DNA of 24,631 nucleotides. Origin: an uncultured Alphaproteobacteria bacterium (GTDB taxonomy: Bacteria; Pseudomonadota; Alphaproteobacteria; Micavibrionales; Micavibrionaceae). The position numbers and the translations under genes are program-made. The notes under the pieces are model-generated. The model was given only the letters and a program-made list of their open reading frames with translations. It did not search any database and was not told where the DNA came from. Shown here piece by piece: positions 8,067-16,098 of this stretch. Each line of letters begins with the position of its first letter. Position 1 is the first letter of the stretch. The stretch is from the NCBI GenBank assembly GCA_946480475.1, contig CAMLJM010000031.1:1-24631 (forward strand), in the 5' to 3' direction.

Positions 8067-9119
8067 TTAATAAGATAATATGGAAATAATGTGGCAGGAT
8101 TCAGGTGCACGCGTATTCCTGAAACGCTCAGCCTCGGCCTGAGTTTGTTTATGTTTTTCTTCCAGAAAGTCATACATTCTGTTCAGAAATGCGGCGATCC
8201 CCTTCGCCTCATCGAGACTTAGACCCCAGCGCTCCCTATATTTCATAAACATCTCATAATCGGGATCAGACTCTTCCAGTACTTCTTTCCATAGATAAAT
8301 ATCAATACTTACGCCATCCGCAATCTGCTCGAATTGCTTTATTCCTTCTATGCCGGGTTTTATGCCCTGCCGGTAAAGCTTTATAAAATTGTCAATTCTC
8401 TGATCACGGCTTTTATCGAATAAGAGTCCCATCTCCGTTTCCAGTCGGCCTTTAGAAGCGTTAAACATGAAGTTTTCATTCTCTTCCATACGTCGCCATG
8501 AATATTGCGAGACGTTAAGATAGGAAAGCATTCTGCCATAGTGGCTTTGGGCTACTATTGCATCGGTAGGTACAATTTGCATGCGCGCCTCTTCAAAAGC
8601 CGCTTTCGCCGTATCAACGTATACTCTACTTAGTTGGTTTCTATCCAGACCTGTAATTTCCGCTGCATAAAGTGTATAGTAAATCTCTGTTAGCAGGTCA
8701 TATCTTTCTTTGGCTGTTGCAGGGCGTGCCTGATATGCGGCCCATGCCTTCCGCGCAGACCTGTAATCTTCAAGAGTGCGCAGATCACAAATCTTTTTTT
8801 CAGTTTCGTCACGCGGTGCCCACGGGTCGTTAGGGCTGTGCTTTACCTCTGCGGCAGCTTGCACCCATTCATTACTTTCCTGTGCCCTGTCCTCACCCGG
8901 CACTTTTTCCGTGATGAATGAATCTTCCCAGTTTTTCGGGGCGGGATAACGGGCGGGGTCTTTGCTCAACGCCGTCTGTTCTTCAGGTGTCAGCAGACGC
9001 ACGGGTTCGTAATTACTTTTGCCAAACCACCATGCCGCCGCAATGCCCACCGCTGCAGCACCAAACGCCAGCCTTACTGGCGACAATAATTTTGGTTTAT
9101 CGAAGGTAATTTTTCCCAT
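8067..9119 (-). CDS. Membrane-anchored hypothetical protein, unrecognised
   Basis: A 350-residue protein that I cannot assign to a family. The start at 9119 has AGGG about 8 bases upstream. One hydrophobic segment near residues 15-33 (VRLAFGAAAVGIAAAWWFG) looks like an uncleaved anchor. The remainder is polar, Glu/Arg/Tyr-rich and probably mostly helical, with no cysteine pairs or clear catalytic motif. It stands alone between the RND genes and the secretion/pilus-like operon, with about 60 bases before it and 107 after it, and reads in the same direction. A role linked to the platform operon is possible from position only. Confidence 0.8.
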   Translation of the reverse strand: MGKITFDKPKLLSPVRLAFGAAAVGIAAAWWFGKSNYEPVRLLTPEEQTALSKDPARYPAPKNWEDSFITEKVPGEDRAQESNEWVQAAAEVKHSPNDPWAPRDETEKKICDLRTLEDYRSARKAWAAYQARPATAKERYDLLTEIYYTLYAAEITGLDRNQLSRVYVDTAKAAFEEARMQIVPTDAIVAQSHYGRMLSYLNVSQYSWRRMEENENFMFNASKGRLETEMGLLFDKSRDQRIDNFIKLYRQGIKPGIEGIKQFEQIADGVSIDIYLWKEVLEESDPDYEMFMKYRERWGLSLDEAKGIAAFLNRMYDFLEEKHKQTQAEAERFRNTRAPESCHIISILSY

Positions 9120-9181
9120 TGTCGATCCCTGTTGGGGTCGAACTTATCAGGGTCGTACTTTTATGTCAAAAAAACAGGCGC

Positions 9182-12100
9182 CTACTCGGCTACGGCATTG
9201 ATCTGTCTGGTACGTTCTGAATTCGCTGCTTTTTTATGGTCTTTGGCAATAATCGTGTAGAAAGACGGCAGGATCAGGAGCGTAAAGAGAGTCCCGATCA
9301 GCATGCCTGCCACAATCACCAAACCTATGCTAAAGCGGCTGGCAGCACCCGCGCCGTCTGCAAAAACAAGCGGCATCAGACCGGCGACCATCGCCGCCGT
9401 TGTCATCAGGATCGGGCGCAGGCGCACACGCGCTGCCTCCTCAATCGCCTGACGGCGGTCATAGCCACGCTCGATCTGCGCCTTGTTGGCAAACTCCACC
9501 ATCAGGATCCCGTGCTTACTGATCAGACCGACCAGTGTCACCAGACCGATCTGGGTATAGATGTTCATGGTCGCAGCCCCCAGGAACAATGGTAACAAAG
9601 CGCCACTGATAGCCAAAGGGACACTGACCAGAATAACAAACGGGTCACGGAAGCTTTCAAACTGCGCCGCCAGAACCAGAAAAATAATGATAAGGGCAAA
9701 CACAAAAGTAATCATGAGCTGGTTACCTTCGCTTACAAACTGGCGTGTGCTGCTCATCCAGTCGTATGTGTACCCGGAAGGCAGCAATTCGTCAGCCTTG
9801 GCGCTCAGGAATGTCACAACATCCCCCATGGTCACTCCCGGTAAAGGAATAGCCGAGAAAGTTGCCGAATTGAGCTGGTTGAACTGCACCAGTTTGTCAG
9901 GCTGACTGTACATGCTGATACTGGCCACTGTAGAAAGCGGCACCATTTCACCATTGCCCGCACGCACATAATATTTGGTTAAATCGTCTGGGTTGATACG
10001 CTCCCGGCGCGGCACTTGCGGAATCACGTCATAAGAGCGGCCATCGAGGTTAAAACGGTTCACATAGTTGCCGCCGAGGAACAAAGTCAGCGCATCGCCG
10101 ACACCCTTCATGGTAATACCCAGCTGGTTTGCCTTTTCGCGGTCGACCTCGATCTTTACAACCGGTGTGTTGAAATTCAGATCGCTGTCCGTAATCATGA
10201 ACATACCGCTCTTCAGCGCTTCCGCCTTCAGTTGTTCCATGACGCGGAAGATGGATTCATATCCGTCCGTAGAACGGATAACCATCTGCACCGGCATACC
10301 GCCCGATGAACCCGGCAATGGCGGGATAGAGAACGCAAAGACCATCAGGCCTTCGATACCCCCCACTTTTTGCTGAATATCCTGCTGAATTTCGGCGGCG
10401 CTACGATCACGCTCGCTCCAGTCCTTCAATGTAAAGCCGCCAAAGCCGTTGGACGGGCCATCCATGCCAGACAGAATAAACGACGATTCAATTTCAGGGG
10501 TTTCGTTAAAAATCTTTTCAAGGCTTTTTGCGTACGCTGTTGCGTAATCGATGTTCGCGTATTGCGGCGCTTTGGACGCGGTAATAACAACGCCCTGATC
10601 TTCCTCGGGGGCCAATTCGCTGCGTGTACCCAGGAACATGAATACCATCAAACCCAAAATGCAGAGCGCGAATAGCAATGTGACGGGACGGTAATCCAGC
10701 GTCCCCTTCAGGCGGCGCGCATAGAAATTTTCCACTTTTGTGAAAACGTTATTAATGCCCTTGGCCAGCCCGTGGTCATTCATCCCATGTTTCAGTACGA
10801 CGGAGCACAGCATGGGGGACAGAGTCAGCGCTACAACACCGGAAATAATAACTGACCCCGCGAGCGCGAACGCGAATTCACGGAACAATGACCCTGTGAC
10901 ACCGCCCATGAACCCGATCGGCGCATAAACGGCTGCCAATGTAATGGTCATCGCGATAATGGGACCCACAATTTCACGTGCCCCTTTCAGCGCTGCCTGT
11001 ACCGGGGTTTCCCCCTCTTCAATATGGCGGAAGACATTTTCCACTACAACGATGGCATCATCAACCACAAGGCCAATCGCCATAACCATCGCCAGCAAAG
11101 TCAGCAGGTTAATGGAGAAACCCAGCGTTAGCATAATAAAGGCTGTACCGATCAGCGCGAGAGGAATGGTCACAATCGGGATGAAAACGGAACGGAAGGT
11201 GCCCAGGAAGAGGAAGATAACGACCACAACGATCGCGACCGCCTCTATCAGGGTTTTTACAACTTCATCAATAGCCGCGTTAATGAAGACTGTTACATCA
11301 AACGGCACATCGACATGCATACCGGGCGGCAGATCTTTCTTTAGACTTTCCAAAGCCTTGTTCACCCCCTTGACGATCTCGAGGGGGTTGCCTGAAGGCG
11401 TACTGGTCACGCCGAGATAAACCGCACGCTTGCCATCCATCACAGCAGACTGGTCATAGTTTGATGCGCCCAGCTCAATCGTGCCTATATCACGCATGCG
11501 TACGATGCTGCCCTCTGCCGATTTCACAACCAGATTGCGGAAGTCTTCAATACTTGTAAGGTCGGTATTGGTATCAATATTCGTGACAATATACGAACCC
11601 TTCATCTGGCCGGGTGCAGATTGATAATTGTTCGATTGAACGGCAACAGCCACGTCGCTCGCCGTGATTTTGCGAGCCGCCATTTTGGCAGGATCAAGCC
11701 AAAGACGCATCGCCAAAGTCTGGCCGCCGATCAATTGTGCCTCTGCCACGCCCTCCACGGTCGCCAGCAAGGGCTGCACCACACGTATCAGGAAATCAGT
11801 AATCGCAGGCGTCGTTAGTTCATCGCTCGCAAACCCGATATACATGACGGCGGTTTGCTCACCAGTAGACTTTAGAATGACGGGATCATTAGCTTCCTGC
11901 GGGATCAGATATTTTACCTGATTAACTTTGGCTATGATTTCAGTCAGCGCCTTATCCGAATCCGTGTTAATCTTCATATATGCCTGGACGGAACTTGAGC
12001 CCTGACGCGAATTTGATACCAGATAATCAACACCTTCTGCCGTTGCAATAGCCTGTGCAATCGGTGTTGTCACAAACCCCTGCATCAGTTCGGGCGATGC

Positions 12101-12259
12101 CCCGGGATAGCCCGTTGATACCGTAATAACAGATTGTTCAATTTCCGGATATTGACGAAGGGGCAAGTCAAAAATAGCCCGCAACCCAATCAGTAATATC
12201 AGGATATTCAGGACCAGCGCCAGAACCGGGCGCTTGATGAAAATATCGGTGAGAACCAT
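9182..12259 (-). CDS. RND-family efflux transporter permease (HAE1/AcrB-like)
   Basis: A 1025-residue inner-membrane proton antiporter subunit, the usual AcrB-class length. The N-terminus (FIKRPVLALVLNILILLIG) and YPGASPE motif are typical. The paired aspartates of TM4 are present (GLVVDDAIVVVENV, D400/D401, equivalent to AcrB D407/D408), as is the TM10 lysine (GLISKHGILMVEFA, K915). This indicates a proton-driven drug/hydrophobe exporter rather than a metal-type CusA. Two large periplasmic loops separate the two six-helix halves. The start at 12259 has GAGGGA upstream. It lies 18 bases after the adaptor gene. No TolC-like gene is in the window, so an outer-membrane channel from elsewhere must be shared. 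Substrate cannot be read from sequence. Confidence 0.96.
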   Translation of the reverse strand: MVLTDIFIKRPVLALVLNILILLIGLRAIFDLPLRQYPEIEQSVITVSTGYPGASPELMQGFVTTPIAQAIATAEGVDYLVSNSRQGSSSVQAYMKINTDSDKALTEIIAKVNQVKYLIPQEANDPVILKSTGEQTAVMYIGFASDELTTPAITDFLIRVVQPLLATVEGVAEAQLIGGQTLAMRLWLDPAKMAARKITASDVAVAVQSNNYQSAPGQMKGSYIVTNIDTNTDLTSIEDFRNLVVKSAEGSIVRMRDIGTIELGASNYDQSAVMDGKRAVYLGVTSTPSGNPLEIVKGVNKALESLKKDLPPGMHVDVPFDVTVFINAAIDEVVKTLIEAVAIVVVVIFLFLGTFRSVFIPIVTIPLALIGTAFIMLTLGFSINLLTLLAMVMAIGLVVDDAIVVVENVFRHIEEGETPVQAALKGAREIVGPIIAMTITLAAVYAPIGFMGGVTGSLFREFAFALAGSVIISGVVALTLSPMLCSVVLKHGMNDHGLAKGINNVFTKVENFYARRLKGTLDYRPVTLLFALCILGLMVFMFLGTRSELAPEEDQGVVITASKAPQYANIDYATAYAKSLEKIFNETPEIESSFILSGMDGPSNGFGGFTLKDWSERDRSAAEIQQDIQQKVGGIEGLMVFAFSIPPLPGSSGGMPVQMVIRSTDGYESIFRVMEQLKAEALKSGMFMITDSDLNFNTPVVKIEVDREKANQLGITMKGVGDALTLFLGGNYVNRFNLDGRSYDVIPQVPRRERINPDDLTKYYVRAGNGEMVPLSTVASISMYSQPDKLVQFNQLNSATFSAIPLPGVTMGDVVTFLSAKADELLPSGYTYDWMSSTRQFVSEGNQLMITFVFALIIIFLVLAAQFESFRDPFVILVSVPLAISGALLPLFLGAATMNIYTQIGLVTLVGLISKHGILMVEFANKAQIERGYDRRQAIEEAARVRLRPILMTTAAMVAGLMPLVFADGAGAASRFSIGLVIVAGMLIGTLFTLLILPSFYTIIAKDHKKAANSERTRQINAVAE

Positions 12260-12277
12260 GAAAAGTCCCTCTTATCC

Positions 12278-13435
12278 TTATTCGTTACGGGGGTTGTCTT
12301 TGTTGGCTTTATAATCTTCAGCCAACGTATCCACAGGGGCAATCTTAACCTTTGAACCCGGCGTGACCTTCAACTGGCCACTGGTCACCAATTTATCGCC
12401 TGCCTTGACTGACCCGTCGATAATCGCAACCTTGTTGTCAAAACGCGCGCCTGTTTTCACGTAAACACGCTCAGCTACGTACAGGGCTTCACCTTGCTCG
12501 TTCTTCTGCTCTTCCGCCTTCTCCGGCGTACGCAACACGAATACAGAGTCGCCATAAATTGTGAAATCGACAGCTGTCTCAGGCACGATGGCGGCGGCAT
12601 CTCCTGATGGCAATGACACAGCCACCTTGGCAAACATGCCCGGTGAAAGGACGTTGTTGGGATTCTTCATCTTCGCCTGAACTTTCACGGTTCTGGTTTC
12701 CTCACCCACCTGCGGTTCAATCGCATTGATAAAAGCCGTGAAAACAGTTTTAGGATAGGCATCAACAGTAAAGCTGATTTCCTGCCCTACCTTTACTTCC
12801 GACAATGTTTGTTCAGGCAAGGTAAAGTTGATAAACAACTCTGAAAGATCTGTCAGGGTTACAACAGGGTCTCCCGGATTCACATACTGACCCAGATTGA
12901 CCTGCCGAATGCCCAATATACCATCAAAGGGCGCGGTAATCGTTTTCTTGGCAATCAGGGCCTCCGTGCGTGCGATAGCCCCGCGCGCCTCATCCAATGA
13001 GGCGCGATATTGATCAACCGTACTGCGCGGCGCCGCCACATTAACCAGCTTGCTGGAACGATTCAGATTCAACTCAGCAAGTTTTGCCTGCGCTTTATAT
13101 ATCTCAAGGTCGCCCTTCTCCTGGTCATCATTCATCAGGATCAAGACATCGCCGGTGATTACGATATCGCCAGCTTCGAACTGGATATCAGATACACGGC
13201 CCGAAACCTCAGGCGACATGGTAACCTGACGGACAGCCTCAATCGTGCCGATGCCTTCCAGCACACGCGGCACAGGTTGCGATACCGCTTCAGCAACGGC
13301 AACAGGCGCCGGGGGCGGATTTGCCATGGCCGCAAAAAACTTACCCATCATTGACTTAACAAATTGCTGGTAGCCAAACAGGCCCGCCGCCACAAGCATC
13401 ATAATAATAAGTACAATCGCAAAACGCTTTTTCAT
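12278..13435 (-). CDS. RND efflux periplasmic adaptor subunit (membrane fusion protein)
   Basis: A 385-residue AcrA/MexA/MdtA-type adaptor. An N-terminal hydrophobic segment (about residues 5-25) anchors it or acts as a signal. A barrel-sandwich (lipoyl-like) half follows (SGRVSDIQFEAGDIV), then a short helical hairpin (~105-150), then the second lipoyl half (ITAPFDGILGIRQVNLGQYVNPGD). The C-terminal beta-barrel and membrane-proximal region includes LSPGMFAKV and KAGDKLVTSGQLKVTPGSKV. It bridges the RND permease to an outer-membrane channel. It is the first gene of the two-gene unit; the start at 13435 has AAGGGG about 10 bases upstream and the palindromic region 13468-13497 lies just before it. 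Confidence 0.95.
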   Translation of the reverse strand: MKKRFAIVLIIMMLVAAGLFGYQQFVKSMMGKFFAAMANPPPAPVAVAEAVSQPVPRVLEGIGTIEAVRQVTMSPEVSGRVSDIQFEAGDIVITGDVLILMNDDQEKGDLEIYKAQAKLAELNLNRSSKLVNVAAPRSTVDQYRASLDEARGAIARTEALIAKKTITAPFDGILGIRQVNLGQYVNPGDPVVTLTDLSELFINFTLPEQTLSEVKVGQEISFTVDAYPKTVFTAFINAIEPQVGEETRTVKVQAKMKNPNNVLSPGMFAKVAVSLPSGDAAAIVPETAVDFTIYGDSVFVLRTPEKAEEQKNEQGEALYVAERVYVKTGARFDNKVAIIDGSVKAGDKLVTSGQLKVTPGSKVKIAPVDTLAEDYKANKDNPRNE

Positions 13436-13467
13436 CTGTGCGCGCCCCTTAAACGATACGCTTTAAT

Positions 13468-13497
13468 TTGGTCAGACTATATAAACTGACCAGTTTA
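13468..13497. promoter_or_regulatory. TetR-type operator-like palindromes overlapping the RND promoter region
   Basis: Two interlocked inverted repeats lie 33-62 bases upstream of the adaptor start. One is TGGTCAG/CTGACCA (13469-13475 and 13486-13492). The other is the tight palindrome TAAACTGACCAGTTTA (13482-13497, 7-base arms). ACTGACC/GGTCAGT half-sites of this kind are frequent operators for TetR-family repressors of RND operons. On the minus strand TAGCCA, 17 bases, TATATA could be the promoter, placing the palindromes over the spacer and -10. No regulator gene is in the window. The site lies between divergent units, so it may also affect the ion-channel gene. Confidence 0.55.
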
Positions 13498-13657
13498 GTT
13501 TGGCTAGCCCTCTCAAGTAAAAAAAGAAGGCGTCACCTTATTGCAAGAGTTGTACCGCCTATTAATTACATAACATCCGTCTTTATTGAACCTTGCCTCC
13601 GCACACTGCCAATCCTATCCTTGCTTAACTCGTTCCCTCGAATATTCAGGATTATCC

Positions 13658-14629
13658 ATGCGTTTTATCGCTCTTACCCTGCTGATGATTTTTACCTTGA
13701 TCCCCCTGTCCGCAAAGGCCGCCCCCGAGCACGTGGCCATCGGCGTTTATGTGGCTGATATTCAGGAAATAGATATGAAAAATCACAGCTACAGACTCGA
13801 CCTATATATATGGTTTCGCTGGAAGAACCCCAACATTGATCCTTCCCAATCAGCCGAATTCATAAACATGTTTGATCCCGCCGACCATGTGCGTACATCA
13901 TTGTATGACAAGCCGCAGAAGATGACGGATGGCAGCTATTACGCCATCATTCGCGATCAGGGAAAGTTCAGCTCCAAATTCGATTTGCAGGATTACCCGT
14001 TTGATTACCAGGCCCTTCCCATCATCATCGAAGATAACATCCATGAAGCCGGTGACCTCGTTTATGTCCCTGATACGTCTGCGGGCGCAGCCATCACTCT
14101 CAATCCTGAAATTTACCTGCCCGGCTTTGACATCTGGGATGGCGAACTCGAGATCAGCGATTTCAACTATCCCACCAATTTCGGTGATCTGCGCGCATCA
14201 GAACAGCCTGATTACTCCCGCGCTACATTCATGATCCCCGTCGAACGGCCATGGCTTGCTACGGGCCTTAAAATTTTCCTGCCCGTATTGCTCATCCTGC
14301 TTTGCACCGCATTGGTCCTGAATATTCATCCCTCCTATATCGAAGGACGTCTGGGCGTCGTTATCACGGCCCTCCTGACCTTGGTAGCGCTGCAACTTAC
14401 ATCTGCAAGCGGTTTGCCCGAAGTCGATTACATGCTGATGACCGATAAGATTTATTTATTGTCCTATTTATTTATCATTGCCACACTTATTCAGATCGTC
14501 CGTCATTCACGCGCCGTACACGAAAAAGCATATGATGACACCGCACGCAACGATGCGCGAATGCGCAATATTTTCTGTGCCGCGATGTTTGCTGGAATCA
14601 TCATTATTGTTGTGACAACATTAGTATGA
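13658..14629 (+). CDS. Prokaryotic pentameric ligand-gated ion channel (GLIC/ELIC-like, Cys-loop receptor superfamily)
   Basis: Predicted 323 residues from the ATG at 13658 (AGGA six bases upstream), which begins a clean signal peptide (MRFIALTLLMIFTLIPLSAKA). A longer in-frame start at 13586 would bury the signal. The extracellular beta domain (23-198) carries the loop motif DLQDYPFDYQ (109-118), the cysteine-free form of the Cys-loop, and a GFDIW motif matching GWDI of GLIC. TM1 (199-223) has the conserved proline (IFLP), TM2 (230-249) is followed by the GLP turn, TM3 is 262-283 and TM4 ~303-322. Counting from the TM2-TM3 proline, E229 falls at the -2' position, which is Glu in GLIC, and L240 at the 9' gate. 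This predicts a cation-selective channel in the inner membrane opening on a periplasmic signal. The ligand is unknown. It overlaps the next gene by 4 bases. Confidence 0.9.
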   Translation: MRFIALTLLMIFTLIPLSAKAAPEHVAIGVYVADIQEIDMKNHSYRLDLYIWFRWKNPNIDPSQSAEFINMFDPADHVRTSLYDKPQKMTDGSYYAIIRDQGKFSSKFDLQDYPFDYQALPIIIEDNIHEAGDLVYVPDTSAGAAITLNPEIYLPGFDIWDGELEISDFNYPTNFGDLRASEQPDYSRATFMIPVERPWLATGLKIFLPVLLILLCTALVLNIHPSYIEGRLGVVITALLTLVALQLTSASGLPEVDYMLMTDKIYLLSYLFIIATLIQIVRHSRAVHEKAYDDTARNDARMRNIFCAAMFAGIIIIVVTTLV

Positions 14630-15234
14630 AACCTCGTGTGCTCATTACAGGCTTTGGCCCCTTTCCCGGGCAACCGGACAATCCCAGCGCTACGCTTGTC
14701 AGGGGGCTACGTCAGATATTTGCGCGTGAACCATCAGGATTTGAACTACGGGCCGTGGTATTAAAGACAGAGTACGCCACTGCATGGCAAAAACTAAAGC
14801 GCGAACTTGAAACGTTCGAACCCAATATCGTCATCTGCTTTGGTGTGGCTGCTGGTGAAACCGGTTTCCGGCTAGAGCAACAAGCCCGGAATCAATGCAG
14901 CACAGAAAGTCCGGATGCCGCAGGGTTCATACCGAAAGACAGTGTGATACAGGCTGATGGCGCATTAAGTCATAATGCCACTTTGCCTCTCACACAGATA
15001 TTGGAGTCCCTCAATCATGCCCATATCGACGCACGTCTGTCCGATGATGCAGGCGATTACCTTTGCAATTATACATTCTTCCATTTGATGGCTCATGCCA
15101 CAGCGCACGGCTCACCTGCACGCGCAGGTTTTATTCACATCCCCTCACCCGATTTGCCTCATACCATGACGCGCCAGAAACTGATCCAGGGCGCACGCCT
15201 CATTATCAACACATCGCAGCCATTGCTGGCATAG
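14626..15234 (+). CDS. pcp: Pyroglutamyl-peptidase I (peptidase family C15)
   Basis: A 202-residue cysteine peptidase, near the family's usual ~210. The N-terminus VLITGFGPFPGQPDNPS matches the C15 signature. The catalytic triad is readable: E84 (GFRLEQQARN), C147 (DYLCNYTFF) and H171 (GFIHIPSPDLP). The enzyme removes N-terminal pyroglutamate from peptides, normally in the cytoplasm, and no signal peptide is seen. The start codon overlaps the channel gene's stop as ATGA (14626-14629), which implies co-transcription and translational coupling. The segment between E84 and C147 carries some unusual substitutions, but no key residue is missing. Confidence 0.93.
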   Translation: MKPRVLITGFGPFPGQPDNPSATLVRGLRQIFAREPSGFELRAVVLKTEYATAWQKLKRELETFEPNIVICFGVAAGETGFRLEQQARNQCSTESPDAAGFIPKDSVIQADGALSHNATLPLTQILESLNHAHIDARLSDDAGDYLCNYTFFHLMAHATAHGSPARAGFIHIPSPDLPHTMTRQKLIQGARLIINTSQPLLA

Positions 15235-15321
15235 ACAACGGTAACCTGTTGCCGTCACCCATCCCCAAAATCCAAATAGTTGTACATAGAAAGACAATTC
15301 ATACAATCGTGTGTTGTGTTA

Positions 15322-15350
15322 TTGCGCTTTGAAACCTGCCAAAATATTAT
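15322..15350 (+). promoter_or_regulatory. Candidate promoter for the receiver-domain gene
   Basis: TTGCGC (15322-15327), a 17-base spacer and TATTAT (15345-15350) lie 47 bases before the start at 15397. The -10 matches consensus at five of six positions, the -35 only at three. The 162-base gap after the peptidase gene supports a separate transcript. Confidence 0.35.
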
Positions 15351-15396
15351 TCCAGGGTAAAAGCACTCGGTACATAAAACTGAATGCAGGTGGGCC

Positions 15397-15810
15397 ATGA
15401 AGATATTAATCGCCGACGACGACAAAATCCTAATTCAGGTCTACAGCCACATGTTAGCCAAACAGGGACATGAGACGGTTCTGGCCTATAACGGTATTGA
15501 AGCCATCGACATACTTCAAAAAGATCGATTTGACATACTCATCACCGACATTCTTATGCCCCTAAAGGAAGGCATCGAGGTAATCCGTGAGGTCAGGGGT
15601 ACAAACCCGCAGATGAAAATCATCGCCATATCTTCGGGCGGTAAAATAGGACTTCCCTCATTTCTTAAGATTGCCGAATCTTTCGGTGCTGACGCCAGCC
15701 TGAGCAAACCCTTCACAGAAGAGCAATTGCTTCAAAAAATCGAAGAGGTCATCCATCAGGCCCCTATCAAGGCCTTGCCTTCGGGTAAAGACCACCTGAA
15801 ATCCGGCTAA
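15397..15810 (+). CDS. Stand-alone receiver-domain response regulator (CheY-like)
   Basis: A 137-residue single receiver domain with no output domain. The acidic pocket is D7/D8, the phosphoacceptor is D51 (ILITDILMP), the switch hydroxyl is S79 or S80 (IAISSGG), and the conserved lysine is K104 (LSKPF). A short Lys/Pro-rich tail follows. AGGTGG lies just before the start. Such proteins relay phosphate or act on motors and enzymes through protein contact. No histidine kinase is adjacent, so its partner is unknown. It is the last gene before the tRNA-Arg attachment site and belongs to the chromosome rather than the island. Confidence 0.93.
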   Translation: MKILIADDDKILIQVYSHMLAKQGHETVLAYNGIEAIDILQKDRFDILITDILMPLKEGIEVIREVRGTNPQMKIIAISSGGKIGLPSFLKIAESFGADASLSKPFTEEQLLQKIEEVIHQAPIKALPSGKDHLKSG

Positions 15811-15889
15811 ACGCCTGCTTTCAGACAAAAATGGATACTTTTGCCGTAAAGCAAAACATGAAGAAAATCGCCTATGTCCTTGAAATAAA

Positions 15890-15938
15890 TGGCGCGCCCG
15901 TGAGGATTCGAACCTCAAACCTCCTGATCCGTAGTCAG
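15890..15938 (-). other. Attachment site: 3' half of tRNA-Arg(ACG), 5' half absent
   Basis: Read on the minus strand this is a tRNA 3' half: anticodon arm CTGA-CTACGGA-TCAG with anticodon ACG (15932-15930), a five-base variable region, the T arm TGAGG-TTCGAAT-CCTCA, the acceptor strand CGGGCGC, a discriminator G and an encoded CCA (15892-15890). A full gene would need GCGCCCG about 30 bases further right; the sequence there is AT-rich and unrelated. Tyrosine integrases of this class often use the tRNA 3' end as the crossover site, leaving such a partial copy at the integrase-proximal end. Confidence 0.85.
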
Positions 15939-16054
15939 TTTACCATGTTCCTCAGCAATTTTTTGATTTCCTTTTATATAGTTGAAAATAAATAGTTTTT
16001 TATTAATTTTATAAATTTATTGCCCTCAAAATTCCTCCGTGATACTCATTTTTC

Positions 16055-16074
16055 TGCTGACTTATTGCTGACTT
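16055..16074 (+). repeat. Direct repeats TGCTGACTT, possible integrase/Xis arm sites
   Basis: TGCTGACTT occurs at 16055-16063 and 16066-16074, 11 bases apart (about one helical turn). An inverted ATTGCTGA copy lies at 15952-15959, next to the tRNA fragment, matching 16064-16071. Position between the att core and the integrase start fits recombinase or excisionase arm sites, or autoregulation of the integrase. The 15939-16098 interval is otherwise AT-rich with no gene. Confidence 0.4.
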
Positions 16075-16098
16075 TTAAAATGACTATTTGGAATTCAT

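Noticed and set aside
9120..9181. Terminator for the RND operon (T run at 9174-9168 on the minus strand)
   Set aside because: The T run is present but the preceding stem (GCC/GGC) is too short to support the call.
15238..15255. Hairpin ACGGTAAC/GTTGCCGT after the peptidase gene as a terminator
   Set aside because: The loop is only two bases and no T run follows, so it cannot be called an intrinsic terminator.
15890..15966. A complete tRNA-Arg gene
   Set aside because: Only the 3' half is present. The GCGCCCG acceptor strand and D arm expected to its right on the minus strand are missing.
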